Source of the DNA: Novipirellula aureliae
GTDB taxonomy: Bacteria; Planctomycetota; Planctomycetia; Pirellulales; Pirellulaceae
Direction of reading: 5' to 3'
DNA length: 64,000 nucleotides
NCBI RefSeq assembly: GCF_007860185.1
Contig: NZ_SJPY01000006.1
Location: 124,845 to 188,844 of the forward strand
Of this stretch, positions 17,892 through 27,734 are shown piece by piece (positions within the stretch are counted from its first letter, which is position 1; each line of letters starts with the position of its first letter). The notes beneath the pieces were generated by a model. It was not told the origin of the DNA. It saw nothing but the letters and a program-made list of their open reading frames with translations, and made no database searches. The position numbers and the translations under genes were made by a program.

Positions 17892-18902
17892 TCAGGGTGC
17901 TTCTTGTTGACGCTGCTCAGCGGCTTGATAGAGTCTTGCCAGTTGCAAGACCAAAGATTCCAGTTCGGCATCATAGGCGGCAGCGTCGAGAGTAGACTTT
18001 CGCTGACGCAATTCCTCGAGTTGCACTTCGAGTTCTTGTCGCTGACCCAATTCAGCTTTCGTAAACGGAAGCCGTGCATCAGCAGGTGCCAGAGTCAATC
18101 GGGAAGCTTCGCGACCGTCCAATTCCGCGTCGTCTTTGGCTTTGCCGACAGCCCGTGTCCCACGAAACATTGTGGCCGGTGTCCCACGACCGTCCCCGTT
18201 GTCGTCGATCAAAGCATGCTCGGTACTAATCCGTCCCGCGGTCTCGTAAAACTGACGAACCTCGGCACTGGCTCGCAAAAAGGCTTCGTGAACGGAAACT
18301 TCGTCATCATGGTCCAAGTCCGAATCCGGCGATGCGATGGCCCGTGAAAAGAATTCGCCAAATCGCGCGTAGTTCTGTTCGACGCCGCTTTTGGTTGCGG
18401 TGACAATGACGCGGTTGTCCCCTGAGAGCCGATTGATGAAGGCGCCACTGGCCGACGCGCAATTGACAACCACAACCGGTCGTTCCGAATCTTGGAGCCA
18501 CTGCGCCAATTCAGTCGCGGACACATCTGGCCCGCGGAGGTTGAACTTGGCCGCATTCTGGGCAAACGTTCCGTGGCCGATCAACACGACCCATAACGGC
18601 GTCGGACTCTCCACCGATAGCTCATCAAGCGTACTTTTCAGTTGCTCACGATCGCTGGAATCGCCTGGCTCGGATTGGCCGATCACCGTCATCGGCGTAG
18701 CCGCCTTTTCAGAGACCTGGCGCCAAGTTTCGACCCAATTTGAAAATTGTTCACCGAACTCGGGCGTCCCCGACGCACCGACGACGATCACCAACTCCGT
18801 TTGTGGCGTGAGCGACGTGTCATCGGCTGCGTGGACGTGTTGGCCGAGTGCGACCAGCCAAGTGGCGGCGATCATCACCCCTTTGATTTTCCGACCGATC
18901 AT
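17892..18902 (-). CDS. secreted caspase-like (clan CD) cysteine peptidase
   Basis: The 336-residue protein has a signal peptide (about 1-25, ending VHAADD). Its catalytic domain has the caspase-fold signatures: a hydrophobic strand then His110 in WVVLIGHGTF, and another strand then Cys148 in VVVVNCASASGAFI. The His-Gly and Cys-x-Ser/Ala-Gly pattern fits the C13/C14/C25 clan CD group. An acidic segment near residue 200 (SDLDHDDEVS) could bind Ca2+, and a C-terminal coiled coil follows (about 275-336). The ATG at 18902 overlaps the upstream stop as ATGA; a longer start at 18932 is less likely. As last gene of the MoxR/BatA operon it may process a partner in the periplasm. Specificity is unknown. 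Confidence 0.82.
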   Translation of the reverse strand: MIGRKIKGVMIAATWLVALGQHVHAADDTSLTPQTELVIVVGASGTPEFGEQFSNWVETWRQVSEKAATPMTVIGQSEPGDSSDREQLKSTLDELSVESPTPLWVVLIGHGTFAQNAAKFNLRGPDVSATELAQWLQDSERPVVVVNCASASGAFINRLSGDNRVIVTATKSGVEQNYARFGEFFSRAIASPDSDLDHDDEVSVHEAFLRASAEVRQFYETAGRISTEHALIDDNGDGRGTPATMFRGTRAVGKAKDDAELDGREASRLTLAPADARLPFTKAELGQRQELEVQLEELRQRKSTLDAAAYDAELESLVLQLARLYQAAEQRQQEAP

Positions 18903-21415
18903 GCCAAACCCTTCCATCGCCTGAGTCCCCATTCACAACACAAACACAACATCGCCATAAGCATGACCCAAGGGTGATGCCAAACCGGGTAGACCCATGT
19001 CTCCGTCACCGGCACTTTCCGGTTGGGAAGGTCATTGGCGAATTGATCCAATTGGTCTTCGCGGATGAGTTCGCCACCCGACTGCTTCGTCATTCTCTCG
19101 AGCAGTTCTCGATTGATTTGTAAGTTTTGAAACTCGGCGGCATCGGACGAAGCGACCCAGCCTGCCTTCGCGGTGCCGACCTGTGTGCCGTCTGCGGCCG
19201 TCACGATTGCAGTGACACGGTAGCCACCCGGTTCGCGGGACCAGTAAGTCGCCACGTATTCTCCGGCGGTTGAGTCGTGTGCCTGAGCAGCGATCGTAAA
19301 GGGTTCACCGCCGAGGGGCGTGATTTCAAATTCGACCTCCGCATTATCAAGAGGCAAATACTCTTCATCGCGGGCGGTGGCGACGATCGTCACCGGCTGA
19401 CTTGGGTCACGACTTGTTTCCACTCGCAATTCGGCTCGTTTAGGAACCTCGTTGACAAGCCAGTGCGTCATTTGACGCCAAGCTTGGGCGGGATCATCGC
19501 GGTCCCGGTCGTCACGTCGCATCGACCAACGCCACATATCCGCAATGGGAATCGCAGCAGCGCGACCTCTGCCGAATCGATGTGCGACCAACGCCGGGGC
19601 CGTTTGCCCATCGGTCGACTCGGCAGTCGCCAACGCCGACGCACCGGGTTTGATATCTCCGACCGAATTTAACGTGCTGAATAGCGGCATCGACTCGATC
19701 CGCTCTCGCTCGGCCAACTCATTATCGCGGAGCCGGACCCAGGGCTGCAACATTCCCTCGCGAGTGAGAGCGAGCCGGAAGGAACCGGAGCGTCCCCGCG
19801 AAATACCGCTCGCCGTATAAAGCGGCGACAACTCTCCCAGCGGCGTGTCACTAAATGTCTTGTCAGCAAACATCTCCTGGCCACCCAACATCAACACCCC
19901 GCCGCCACGGGTCGCTACGAATCGGCGCAGCAGCAACATTTGATCTTGCGAGAAGAATTCGGGATCGATGTCATCTAGAATCACCCCGTGGTAGCCGAAC
20001 AATTCCTCAGCCGATTCAGGGAATCCGTCACTCAACTCCTCGGATTCATTCACCCCCAACCGCAGAATCACGGGTTCGTCGTATTGTGCCGCCGCGTCCT
20101 CGGCATCGGAACCAAGACCCGCGAATAGAGGATTGGTCTCATTCACCTCACGGTCACGAAAACTGAATTTGGCCTCTTTGTTTGCAATTCTTAAGAGGCC
20201 GACAAGCTGCACTTCCGCATCCTCTTGTAAAGCGCGGCGGATAAATTTGAACTCCCAATTGGGACGACCAGCAACGTAGAGCACACGGTAAGGTCCCGAG
20301 GTCCGATTGACGGCCACGATTTGATGGTTGTTGACCAGCGTTGCCTCGTCCGAATGGCTCGAATGGCTCGACGCTTGTTCGATGGCATTCCCTTCATCAA
20401 GTACCGTCACTTGCTTACTCTGCGGGTTACCCTTTGCTTCCGAGCCGGACGGCTCCGCTGGATCAGGCGGTTCAAACGACGCTCGATCGGATTCACGAAA
20501 CACATTGGCAACGTAGAATTGAACTCCGCTGGTCTTGGGCCGAAATTGGAAACGGACCTCTTTTGCTTCGCCGTCCGCGCCCGTCGTAAGCGTTTGTTCT
20601 TCGACGACTTCATTGGTCGTGGCATCGCGTAGTTGGACGACAGCTTCGGTAGCCCCAAGGTCGACGGCGTCGACCGCGACTCGTACGGTCAAGGGCGCCG
20701 ATTCAAAGTCGGTTTGGCGAACGCTTACGTTCGCGATCCGCAAGTCACGGACATCCTCATCTTGATCGGGTAGCACAGCATGGATTGGGAATCCAAGTTG
20801 CCCCCAATCAAAATCGGCTGGCGGCGCATCGGTCAAATTCCCATCGGTAAATAGTAGAACACCACCCACGGGTCGATCCGAAAAACGCTCCGCGAGACTT
20901 TGCAGACTACCGAACAAAGACGAAACATAGCCATCGGCCGACATTTGATCCGGATGGTCGATCGCCTCGAGTCTGGCGTCAAACGCGTACTTGCGGACAT
21001 CAAAAGTCTGTTCGAGCTGAGCCAGCCAGGGGACATCATCGTCGAGCAAAGCAGCCACTCGCTCGCTACGCGTTTCGTCACTGCCGGCGGGTTTGAGCCG
21101 CATGCTTTGACTGTTGTCAAGCAAAATCGGCAAAACATTCGCATGTGGTCGCGGCCGCGTTCCGCTGCGGAGCGGCTGCAGCAAACAAGTCGCTAACAAG
21201 ATGATTGCGGCAAGTTTTAATAGAGCTGCAATGACTCGTACCGACACAACGGTACCGCGGTGTGCGTAATTCCAGATCACCAACAACGAGATCACGATAG
21301 CAATCACCGCAGCTGGAACGATCCAGTCCGGGGAACCCCACAGCAATTGGCCCGCTTCGATATCACCAGCAGCGGCAAGGGTGGGTACGATCCATATCAA
21401 GATTGGGTCAGCCAT
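18899..21415 (-). CDS. membrane protein with VWA-like and glutamine-amidotransferase-like domains
   Basis: The 838-residue protein has two N-terminal membrane helices (about 27-50 and 60-80). A VWA-like domain follows with the MIDAS-type ILLDNSQSM and later LLFTDGNLTD. A beta-sandwich region precedes a class I glutamine-amidotransferase-like domain from about 380 (VLYVAGRPNWEFKFIRRAL, and VATRGGGVLMLGGQEMFAD). A last membrane helix sits near the C-terminus (about 808-828). No catalytic Cys is evident in the amidotransferase-like fold, so it is probably a binding module. The start overlaps the upstream stop as TAATG and the stop overlaps the caspase-like gene as ATGA. Confidence 0.85.
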   Translation of the reverse strand: MADPILIWIVPTLAAAGDIEAGQLLWGSPDWIVPAAVIAIVISLLVIWNYAHRGTVVSVRVIAALLKLAAIILLATCLLQPLRSGTRPRPHANVLPILLDNSQSMRLKPAGSDETRSERVAALLDDDVPWLAQLEQTFDVRKYAFDARLEAIDHPDQMSADGYVSSLFGSLQSLAERFSDRPVGGVLLFTDGNLTDAPPADFDWGQLGFPIHAVLPDQDEDVRDLRIANVSVRQTDFESAPLTVRVAVDAVDLGATEAVVQLRDATTNEVVEEQTLTTGADGEAKEVRFQFRPKTSGVQFYVANVFRESDRASFEPPDPAEPSGSEAKGNPQSKQVTVLDEGNAIEQASSHSSHSDEATLVNNHQIVAVNRTSGPYRVLYVAGRPNWEFKFIRRALQEDAEVQLVGLLRIANKEAKFSFRDREVNETNPLFAGLGSDAEDAAAQYDEPVILRLGVNESEELSDGFPESAEELFGYHGVILDDIDPEFFSQDQMLLLRRFVATRGGGVLMLGGQEMFADKTFSDTPLGELSPLYTASGISRGRSGSFRLALTREGMLQPWVRLRDNELAERERIESMPLFSTLNSVGDIKPGASALATAESTDGQTAPALVAHRFGRGRAAAIPIADMWRWSMRRDDRDRDDPAQAWRQMTHWLVNEVPKRAELRVETSRDPSQPVTIVATARDEEYLPLDNAEVEFEITPLGGEPFTIAAQAHDSTAGEYVATYWSREPGGYRVTAIVTAADGTQVGTAKAGWVASSDAAEFQNLQINRELLERMTKQSGGELIREDQLDQFANDLPNRKVPVTETWVYPVWHHPWVMLMAMLCLCCEWGLRRWKGLA

Positions 21416-24400
21416 TAACGCCCGCTCCCCAGGCTTTCGTAATACTTGCGTACTGGTTCCGTAAACTCCGCTGGCACTGGATCGCGATCGATTGGAACGG
21501 GAGCATGCTTGTCAGCGGAACGCCTCAGCAGCTCTTCAGCAACGTTGCGTTTGAGTTCACGCAGCGGCTGAGCGATCATTTCCTCGATCGAGGACCACTG
21601 AGGATCTTTCGAGTGACGGCGGAAATCGAGACGTGCTTCGCGAGCTCGGTCGCGAATGCGAGCTGCCTGGGAACGAAGCTCCGGATCCTCAACCATCTCC
21701 TCGACGTCACGGAGCCGATCCGACCAGTCTTGAAATCCATCTCCGGTGATCGGCGACCCGCCAGGGCGGTTACCCGCAAACTGGCTCAGCTCATCGCCTT
21801 CTCCGCGGCCTTCCGATCCAGGGCGTCCCTCGCCCCCTTGCTGACGTTCGCCACCTTGCTGGCCCTCTTCTCCTTGTTGCCCCTCTTCTCCTTGTTGACG
21901 CTCGCCACCTTGTTGGCCCTCGCCACCTTGTTGACGCTCGCCTCCTTGTTGACGCTCGCCTCCTTGTTGACGCTCGCCTCCTTGTTGACTCTCGCCTCCT
22001 TCTTGACTCTCGCCTCCTTGTTGACTCTCATTTCCTTGTTGGCCCTCGCCACCTTGTTGACGCTCGCCTCCTTGTTGACGCTCGCCACCTTGTTGACGCT
22101 CGCCTCCTTGTTGGCCCTCGCCACCTTGTTGACGCTCGCCACCTTGTTGGCCCTGGTTTTGTCCGCGGCCCGAAGTCGAATCTTGCGGATCTTGCTCACT
22201 GGGCTCAGCCGATGGTTGGCCTTGCCGCGGCTGCGACGCTTCCTCGCCGGGTTGACCAGTTTGTTCGGCGTCACTTTGATCACGACGTCCTGGATTGGAT
22301 CGTTCGATCTCTTCATCCAAGCTTTTCGACAACTGTTCGAGTTCGCTGAGGGCACGTTGCAGCGCCTCGGTCTCATTTCCGAGCACGGATTCGGCTGCTT
22401 GCTCCAGATCTTCACGCAACTCGTCGATCCCTTCCCTCGCCTCGCGTTCGAATTCACGCGCCTGCGGATCGAACCCACGATTAAACAACTCCGACGTATT
22501 CTGCAACTGTTCTTCGACTTGCCGTTGCTTTGTTTTGCGATACGAATCGTATAGTTTTTGCGCGAGCAGTGGTTCGGCTGTTTCCGCCTCCTCAACGGTC
22601 TCCTGCATCTGATCGAGTAATTCGCCAAGACGTTGCTCTTGACTTTCGAGCGTATCGAGAATTTGTTCTCGCATGTCATCGTCCCGTAGTCCTGGTTGGC
22701 CGCCCCGCTCAACTTCTTTCAGCTGCTCGGCGAGTTGTTCTTGTTGTTGATCCAATTCTTGAGCCTCGCGTCGCATATCGCGAACCGAGTCGCTAAACTC
22801 GCTCGCCGCACGCTGACGAAACTCGTCACGCATCTCTTCGAACTCGCGTTCGGCGCGTGTACCGGATGTCAGCGCTTCGGCGGCATCGTCTTGCTGCAAC
22901 GCCTCGGTGGCCCGGCGAACGTTTTCCCGTGTCTGTTCAAGCTGCTCGGAAGCCTCCTGCATGCTCTCTTGGTTCTCGGGTTGCTGCATTCGCTCGGACA
23001 ATTCATCGGTCTCGCGCAGCAGGTCTTGCTGCTGGTCACGGAGCCGTTTCAGTTGACGCTTGATCTCTTCCTGTTCTTCTTCCGTATCGGCCTCTTCCAA
23101 TGCGGACTGTAGTTGTGCGAGTTCCTTGTTCAAGTCTTCCTGGCGACGTGCTAGGTCGCGAAGCCGATTGAGTACTTGGCGGACTTCCCGCTGTTCCTCC
23201 TGGGCCGGCGTTTCCTGCGCCTGTTGCTGAGTTTCGTACCGGTTTTCATCTTGATTCAACTCCAATTGATCGAGCTGCTGTTGCCGCTGTCGGGCGGAGG
23301 CACTCGAACTGCGTTGTTGCTGCTGTTGCTGCTGCGATTGTTGTGACTGAACGACCTCAAACTCGCGAGCCCGAAGTTTCAGCAGCGCCCCGTAGGCAGA
23401 CTGTGCAGCGGACAGGGCGGGGGCCAGCGGATCGGTCTGATTGTCGGCTTCGGCAGACGTCAATTCGGCCATAGCCTTCTGCATGTGGGTGCGAACAATA
23501 TCGACAAATGTTTTCGATTTGGGATCCACGATTCCTTCGTCCAGTTCGGCGAGCTTGTCGATCGCTTCGGCCTGCGATTCCATTAGCAGCAGCGCGTCGC
23601 CCGCAAACTCAGCACTGGGTTGGTCACCTTGTTCGCGTCGCAGGACCGTCCAGGTCGCATTGATGATCTCCTTCTGCAACTCTGCCAATTCCAACGTCTG
23701 CTCCGCGTTTTGGCCTGCCTGCGCAGCCTGGTCTGACTGAGGAGGTTGAGGGGACTGAGCGGACTGGCCACCGGGTGGCGGCTCGCCCTCCCGATAGATC
23801 TCCTCAAACGGTCGCACTTCGGCAAAATACAGATCGCTATACGTGCGTCGGAGCTTACCATCGGGACCAATGTCGTCGGCCCAGACATAATAGGACAACA
23901 ATTGATCGGGCTCGGCATCAAGTGCTTCAAACTCGACCACATAATCGATCTGCTTCTTTTCGCCACGCGCAATCGACTCACCCAAACTGACATCCCGACT
24001 CGGTTGATCGGCGAAAACGTAAGTCAGCCCGACCTCCTCGATGCCGAAGTCATCGTGCACTTCCGCAGCGATCGACAGCTCCTCCAGTGGCGAGACGACC
24101 ACGTCCCGCGCGAATGCGAGTTTCATTTTGGGCGGTTGATTGGCCAGCATCCGGGCCAGGAGTTCGGGAGGATATTTGTTCTCGCGACCGTCGTCATCGG
24201 TCAATTTGACGGTGAAACGCTGCGTCTTCTGGAGATCGATCTCCGCCGATAAGGCGCCGGAAATGTCGGGGTCGCTGTGCAAGACCACCCGCTCACCTTC
24301 CCTCGTGACCAACTCACCGAAGGCTATCGGTTTGTTAACGAAACAGATCCACTTCACCAGCGTCCCCTGGACCGCCGATACACGAACCGTGTCTTCGACT

Positions 24401-25290
24401 CGCTTGTCTGCCAACCCAGTGTAGTCAGGATAGTCGAGATCGGCATCGCTGCGGACCAGCGATGGATACTCAAACACATCGACGGAAAAGGGTTCACTGC
24501 TCCAGTCGGAGCCGACGACTTGGTAGGTAAAATCCTCATCGACGGACGCCAAGAATCCGCCCACCACGGGATCGGTCAGGTTCCGTTTCATGGTGATCCG
24601 TCGCTCGCTACCATCGGCAGCGGTGCAAATCAAATCGGCCTCGCTGGGCACCGCATCGGCATCCACGCCGATGAATCTTGCCGTGACCACCAAACCACTG
24701 CCGCGTTCCACTTCGGTATCCCCCGGTTCGACGACAACTTCCCAACCGGACTCGGTGCGAGAAGCGACCGAGTCTGGCCCCTTATCGTTGGCGGGATCCG
24801 GCAAAACCAACAATCCAATAACGACCAGTAGCAGCCCTGTCGCGGCAAGTCCAGCCAATCGACTCAACAGCAACTTCCCAGGAGGCACGACATCGATCCA
24901 GCGATGTGAGCGACAATGATCACGGGCCTCCGCCACGACGCGTTGCTGCAAGTAACCCAATCCTTGTCCGTCCGCATCGGTTTGACTAAGCGCCGTAAGC
25001 AGACGTTGGTCGAGACTCGGAAAACGTTGTTCGATTTGCGACGCCACTTGTCGCGGATTGCGAAAACTAACCCGCGCGATCACGGCGACGACGAGAAAAA
25101 GAATGATCGTGCCAATCAGCAACGATGCGGCTAATTCATGCCTGCTCCAATGACTTGTTTCAGTGTAACGAAGCATTACAATGCCGATCAATGCGGCAAC
25201 CATGGCGACCAGTGTGGCGAGTTGCCATCGGCGGACAGCCCGCAATCGTCGCGTCACGGGAAGGATTAGACTGAGCAGCTTTTCATGCAT
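21415..25290 (-). CDS. DUF4175-like giant membrane coiled-coil protein
   Basis: This 1291-residue protein has three membrane helices (about 22-42, 53-75 and 148-170), then an Ig-like region to about 500. An extremely Glu/Gln/Arg-rich coiled coil runs from about 520 to 1030. A low-complexity stretch of QQGGE(R/G) units fills about 1045-1153, and a short C-terminal domain follows. This organisation matches the DUF4175 proteins that sit next to BatA-like genes in planctomycetes. The coiled coil would reach across the periplasm. It is co-transcribed with and stop/start-overlaps the following gene. The low-complexity region probably varies in length between strains. Confidence 0.82.
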   Translation of the reverse strand: MHEKLLSLILPVTRRLRAVRRWQLATLVAMVAALIGIVMLRYTETSHWSRHELAASLLIGTIILFLVVAVIARVSFRNPRQVASQIEQRFPSLDQRLLTALSQTDADGQGLGYLQQRVVAEARDHCRSHRWIDVVPPGKLLLSRLAGLAATGLLLVVIGLLVLPDPANDKGPDSVASRTESGWEVVVEPGDTEVERGSGLVVTARFIGVDADAVPSEADLICTAADGSERRITMKRNLTDPVVGGFLASVDEDFTYQVVGSDWSSEPFSVDVFEYPSLVRSDADLDYPDYTGLADKRVEDTVRVSAVQGTLVKWICFVNKPIAFGELVTREGERVVLHSDPDISGALSAEIDLQKTQRFTVKLTDDDGRENKYPPELLARMLANQPPKMKLAFARDVVVSPLEELSIAAEVHDDFGIEEVGLTYVFADQPSRDVSLGESIARGEKKQIDYVVEFEALDAEPDQLLSYYVWADDIGPDGKLRRTYSDLYFAEVRPFEEIYREGEPPPGGQSAQSPQPPQSDQAAQAGQNAEQTLELAELQKEIINATWTVLRREQGDQPSAEFAGDALLLMESQAEAIDKLAELDEGIVDPKSKTFVDIVRTHMQKAMAELTSAEADNQTDPLAPALSAAQSAYGALLKLRAREFEVVQSQQSQQQQQQQRSSSASARQRQQQLDQLELNQDENRYETQQQAQETPAQEEQREVRQVLNRLRDLARRQEDLNKELAQLQSALEEADTEEEQEEIKRQLKRLRDQQQDLLRETDELSERMQQPENQESMQEASEQLEQTRENVRRATEALQQDDAAEALTSGTRAEREFEEMRDEFRQRAASEFSDSVRDMRREAQELDQQQEQLAEQLKEVERGGQPGLRDDDMREQILDTLESQEQRLGELLDQMQETVEEAETAEPLLAQKLYDSYRKTKQRQVEEQLQNTSELFNRGFDPQAREFEREAREGIDELREDLEQAAESVLGNETEALQRALSELEQLSKSLDEEIERSNPGRRDQSDAEQTGQPGEEASQPRQGQPSAEPSEQDPQDSTSGRGQNQGQQGGERQQGGEGQQGGERQQGGERQQGGERQQGGEGQQGNESQQGGESQEGGESQQGGERQQGGERQQGGERQQGGEGQQGGERQQGEEGQQGEEGQQGGERQQGGEGRPGSEGRGEGDELSQFAGNRPGGSPITGDGFQDWSDRLRDVEEMVEDPELRSQAARIRDRAREARLDFRRHSKDPQWSSIEEMIAQPLRELKRNVAEELLRRSADKHAPVPIDRDPVPAEFTEPVRKYYESLGSGR
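21830..22155 (-). repeat. 18-bp-based coding repeat (Gln-Gly-Gly-Glu units)
   Basis: About 18 tandem units of CGCCTCCTTGTTGACGCT and variants, read on the minus strand as QQGGER or QQGGEG. Units differ mainly at the last codon and by GGE/EGE/GNE swaps. Because the unit is 18 bases, changes in copy number keep the frame. Confidence 0.9.
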
Positions 25291-25574
25291 CGTTCATACC
25301 TCGCACCAATTTCTTAGGACAATCGTATCGGAAAGCGGCTTCGCCGCATGCGGCGTCCAGCCCTTGGGACGTCGATTGTATTTCTGCGGGATTTGAGTGA
25401 GGATTGTCAACCTCTCCCGAGCGAAGCTTGGGGGAGTGCCGTGCGGGCCCCCTCCCTCGCGAATGCCTAAATGGCATCGCACGACCTCCGCAGTTTGGGG
25501 AGTTCGTTTTTCGCGGTCTCCCAGCTTCGCCGGGAGGGTGTCGTGGGTGGCGATTCGCGAGACGTTTCTGAAAA
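25291..25574. other. intra-operon gap with palindromic repeat
   Basis: This 284-base gap between the BatA-like gene and the DUF4175-like gene is the largest in the operon. It contains facing CTCTCCCGAGCGAAGCTTGG (near 25411) and CCCAGCTTCGCCGGGAGGG (near 25520) arms, a possible long hairpin that could adjust expression of the downstream genes. No gene is seen in it. Confidence 0.5.
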
Positions 25575-27734
25575 TCATACCGGCGTTGCCTCCGTTTTCG
25601 TCGGTTGCGATTTGCTGAGCATACCGCCAAGCAACGTCTCCAGCCCCAGCATCACCAACGCAGCCACCAGCAGCCATTGCCACAGCCGCTGCTTGCTCTC
25701 CAGTTCACTGTCGCGGAGCCGGTTCCGGTTACTTAACTCTGCAGCGGTGGAAAGCGTCGAACCCAAACGGATACCATAACGCTCAAGCTCATCCGCTCCC
25801 ATCGCCTCGGTACGGCTTTCATCGCTGTCTAAATTGACCACGATGCTTCTCGAAGATTCAGCGCCCGTGATCGAGTAAACCCCGGGCCAATCGAGTGACT
25901 GGAAATCATCAGGACTTTGATACGATATTTCTTCGCCGCTAGGCAACGTGATGTGAGCCGTCGGCGACGGGGCCAACGGAACCCTGTCTCCAACCGAAAA
26001 CTGGTTGCCGTCGACATGCGTCCCCGTGCTGGGATCAAACAGGCTAAAGATCAGCGGGATAAATTTGGACGACAACGCCAGTTGGCTCGCCTCGGGTTGC
26101 CAACCTGCCGCCAATACCCACATTTTGCCCGCACCAATGATCTGCTCCACCAATGCGGGGTCTCCATCGTCGAATCGAGCAAGCACATGCCACGATTCAG
26201 GATAATCCGAAAGTGTTCGATGAGACCAAAAACGAATCTTGGTGAAGTCGTTGAACTGCGGATCCGACATTCTCGCAAACAGGGGATGGCGGAAGTCAAT
26301 CCGCGAGAGCATCACGTAATCGTCAACGACTGCTTCACTTATCTTCAACTCCGAAACGTCCGTGAGCGTACGTAGTGAGTCCACCGAGCCTTCCATCCTG
26401 CGTTGATCGGCGAGCACATACAACAGTTGCCCTCCTGCGACGACATACTTTCGAAGCAGTCCGGCGGTGTTGGTGGAGCAAGGATCGGTCACGACGACAA
26501 GCGGCACGTTCTTCGGGTCGGGGACCTCCGTCAATTGGTCGGGCGACATCGTTTGGGTTGTCACGGTCCTTTGGTTCGTGCTCAGTGGAACTCGCTGCAA
26601 ATAATACAGCAAGCTGCTGCGTGGATCGGGGACCTGTGAATCAGCAGACTCGGCCCCTAGATTCAGCAGAGTCAGCGACTCCGGTTGCGGGCTGACGACG
26701 TACCAGGTGTTATCGAAGTCGTGGTCATCGCCTTCTAGGGTCAATGCCGTGACCCCAGGATAGGGCGCTGGCATCTGCACCACTCGCGACTGTCCCGGTG
26801 GAACTTGGATCGGCAATCCCGTAGCTTCGATCGGTTTACCATCAGCATCGATCCAGCTTATTCGATAAGACGATTGATCGGCGTCGCCCGAATTGTACAC
26901 GCGAACGCGAACGCGGTTCTTTTCATCCGATTCATTGTCTCGAACTCGCAGCACCTGCGCCGCTGCATTGTTTCTTCGATTGCTGCTGACTTGCCGAATG
27001 TCAAGGCTAAGCCGATCCGGCCAACTGTAGACCTGCAAGCTTTCCACCTTGCTACCGGCCTGCATGTCGGTGACGAGAATCAATTGCGTTGGTCCACGAT
27101 GACGTGACGCGTCGGCTGCCGAAGCATCCTGTGGATTTTCGCTCAGCGACACGCTGCTTTCCGGTTCGTAGGTCACCGCCAAATCGGCCGCATAACCGAT
27201 CGCCCGTCCCAGGTCCGTTCCAGCCCAGGAGGGAGTCGTGTCCGCGAGCAGTGTATTGACCGACGATCTCACCTGGGTAGGAGAAATGCCACTTGCTTGA
27301 TCGAATCGCAACAACGTCGTTGGTTCGTTGTCAAATGCCACCAAAGCAATTTCATCACCAGGACGAAGGTCCGACAGAATCTCATCGACCTTCGCCTTGG
27401 CCTGTTCCCAAAGACCAGCGCGCTGCATACTGGCGCTGGTGTCGACCGCGATCACCATCCGACGCCTTGGTAGATCCGAATCCGTTTGGCTGGTACTGCG
27501 CAAGAAGGGCCTGGCAAACGCTGCAGCCAACAACATCAAAGCCAACGCGCGAATCAAGAGCAGCGGCCAATTGTCCAACCGGCTCCGCCGCGTCAACCGA
27601 GGCGGGGTCGGCCGCAAGAACATCAACGAGCTAAAGTGGATCTCGCCACGCGGTCGACGACGAATCAAGTGAAACAAGATCGGCAAGCCAATCGCCAAAG
27701 CCCCCGCGAAGTAAAACGGTGCTAGTAGGCTCAT
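25575..27734 (-). CDS. BatA-like membrane protein with VWA domain
   Basis: The 719-residue protein starts with the aerotolerance-regulator N-terminal domain: LLAPFYFAGALAIGLPILFH, then RRRPRGEIHFSSLMFL and a second membrane helix at about 58-78. A VWA domain follows (about 90-250) with the MIDAS motif VIAVDTSASMQ. A second Ig/amidotransferase-like region (about 330-600) and one C-terminal membrane helix (about 680-700) complete it. BatA proteins are partners of MoxR ATPases at the inner membrane. The start overlaps the DUF58 stop as ATGA. Confidence 0.9.
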   Translation of the reverse strand: MSLLAPFYFAGALAIGLPILFHLIRRRPRGEIHFSSLMFLRPTPPRLTRRSRLDNWPLLLIRALALMLLAAAFARPFLRSTSQTDSDLPRRRMVIAVDTSASMQRAGLWEQAKAKVDEILSDLRPGDEIALVAFDNEPTTLLRFDQASGISPTQVRSSVNTLLADTTPSWAGTDLGRAIGYAADLAVTYEPESSVSLSENPQDASAADASRHRGPTQLILVTDMQAGSKVESLQVYSWPDRLSLDIRQVSSNRRNNAAAQVLRVRDNESDEKNRVRVRVYNSGDADQSSYRISWIDADGKPIEATGLPIQVPPGQSRVVQMPAPYPGVTALTLEGDDHDFDNTWYVVSPQPESLTLLNLGAESADSQVPDPRSSLLYYLQRVPLSTNQRTVTTQTMSPDQLTEVPDPKNVPLVVVTDPCSTNTAGLLRKYVVAGGQLLYVLADQRRMEGSVDSLRTLTDVSELKISEAVVDDYVMLSRIDFRHPLFARMSDPQFNDFTKIRFWSHRTLSDYPESWHVLARFDDGDPALVEQIIGAGKMWVLAAGWQPEASQLALSSKFIPLIFSLFDPSTGTHVDGNQFSVGDRVPLAPSPTAHITLPSGEEISYQSPDDFQSLDWPGVYSITGAESSRSIVVNLDSDESRTEAMGADELERYGIRLGSTLSTAAELSNRNRLRDSELESKQRLWQWLLVAALVMLGLETLLGGMLSKSQPTKTEATPV

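Noticed and set aside
21403-22554. 383-codon plus-strand frame
   Set aside because: It is the reverse reading of the repeat-rich DUF4175-like gene; the Leu/Thr-rich translation is an artefact of the repeat.
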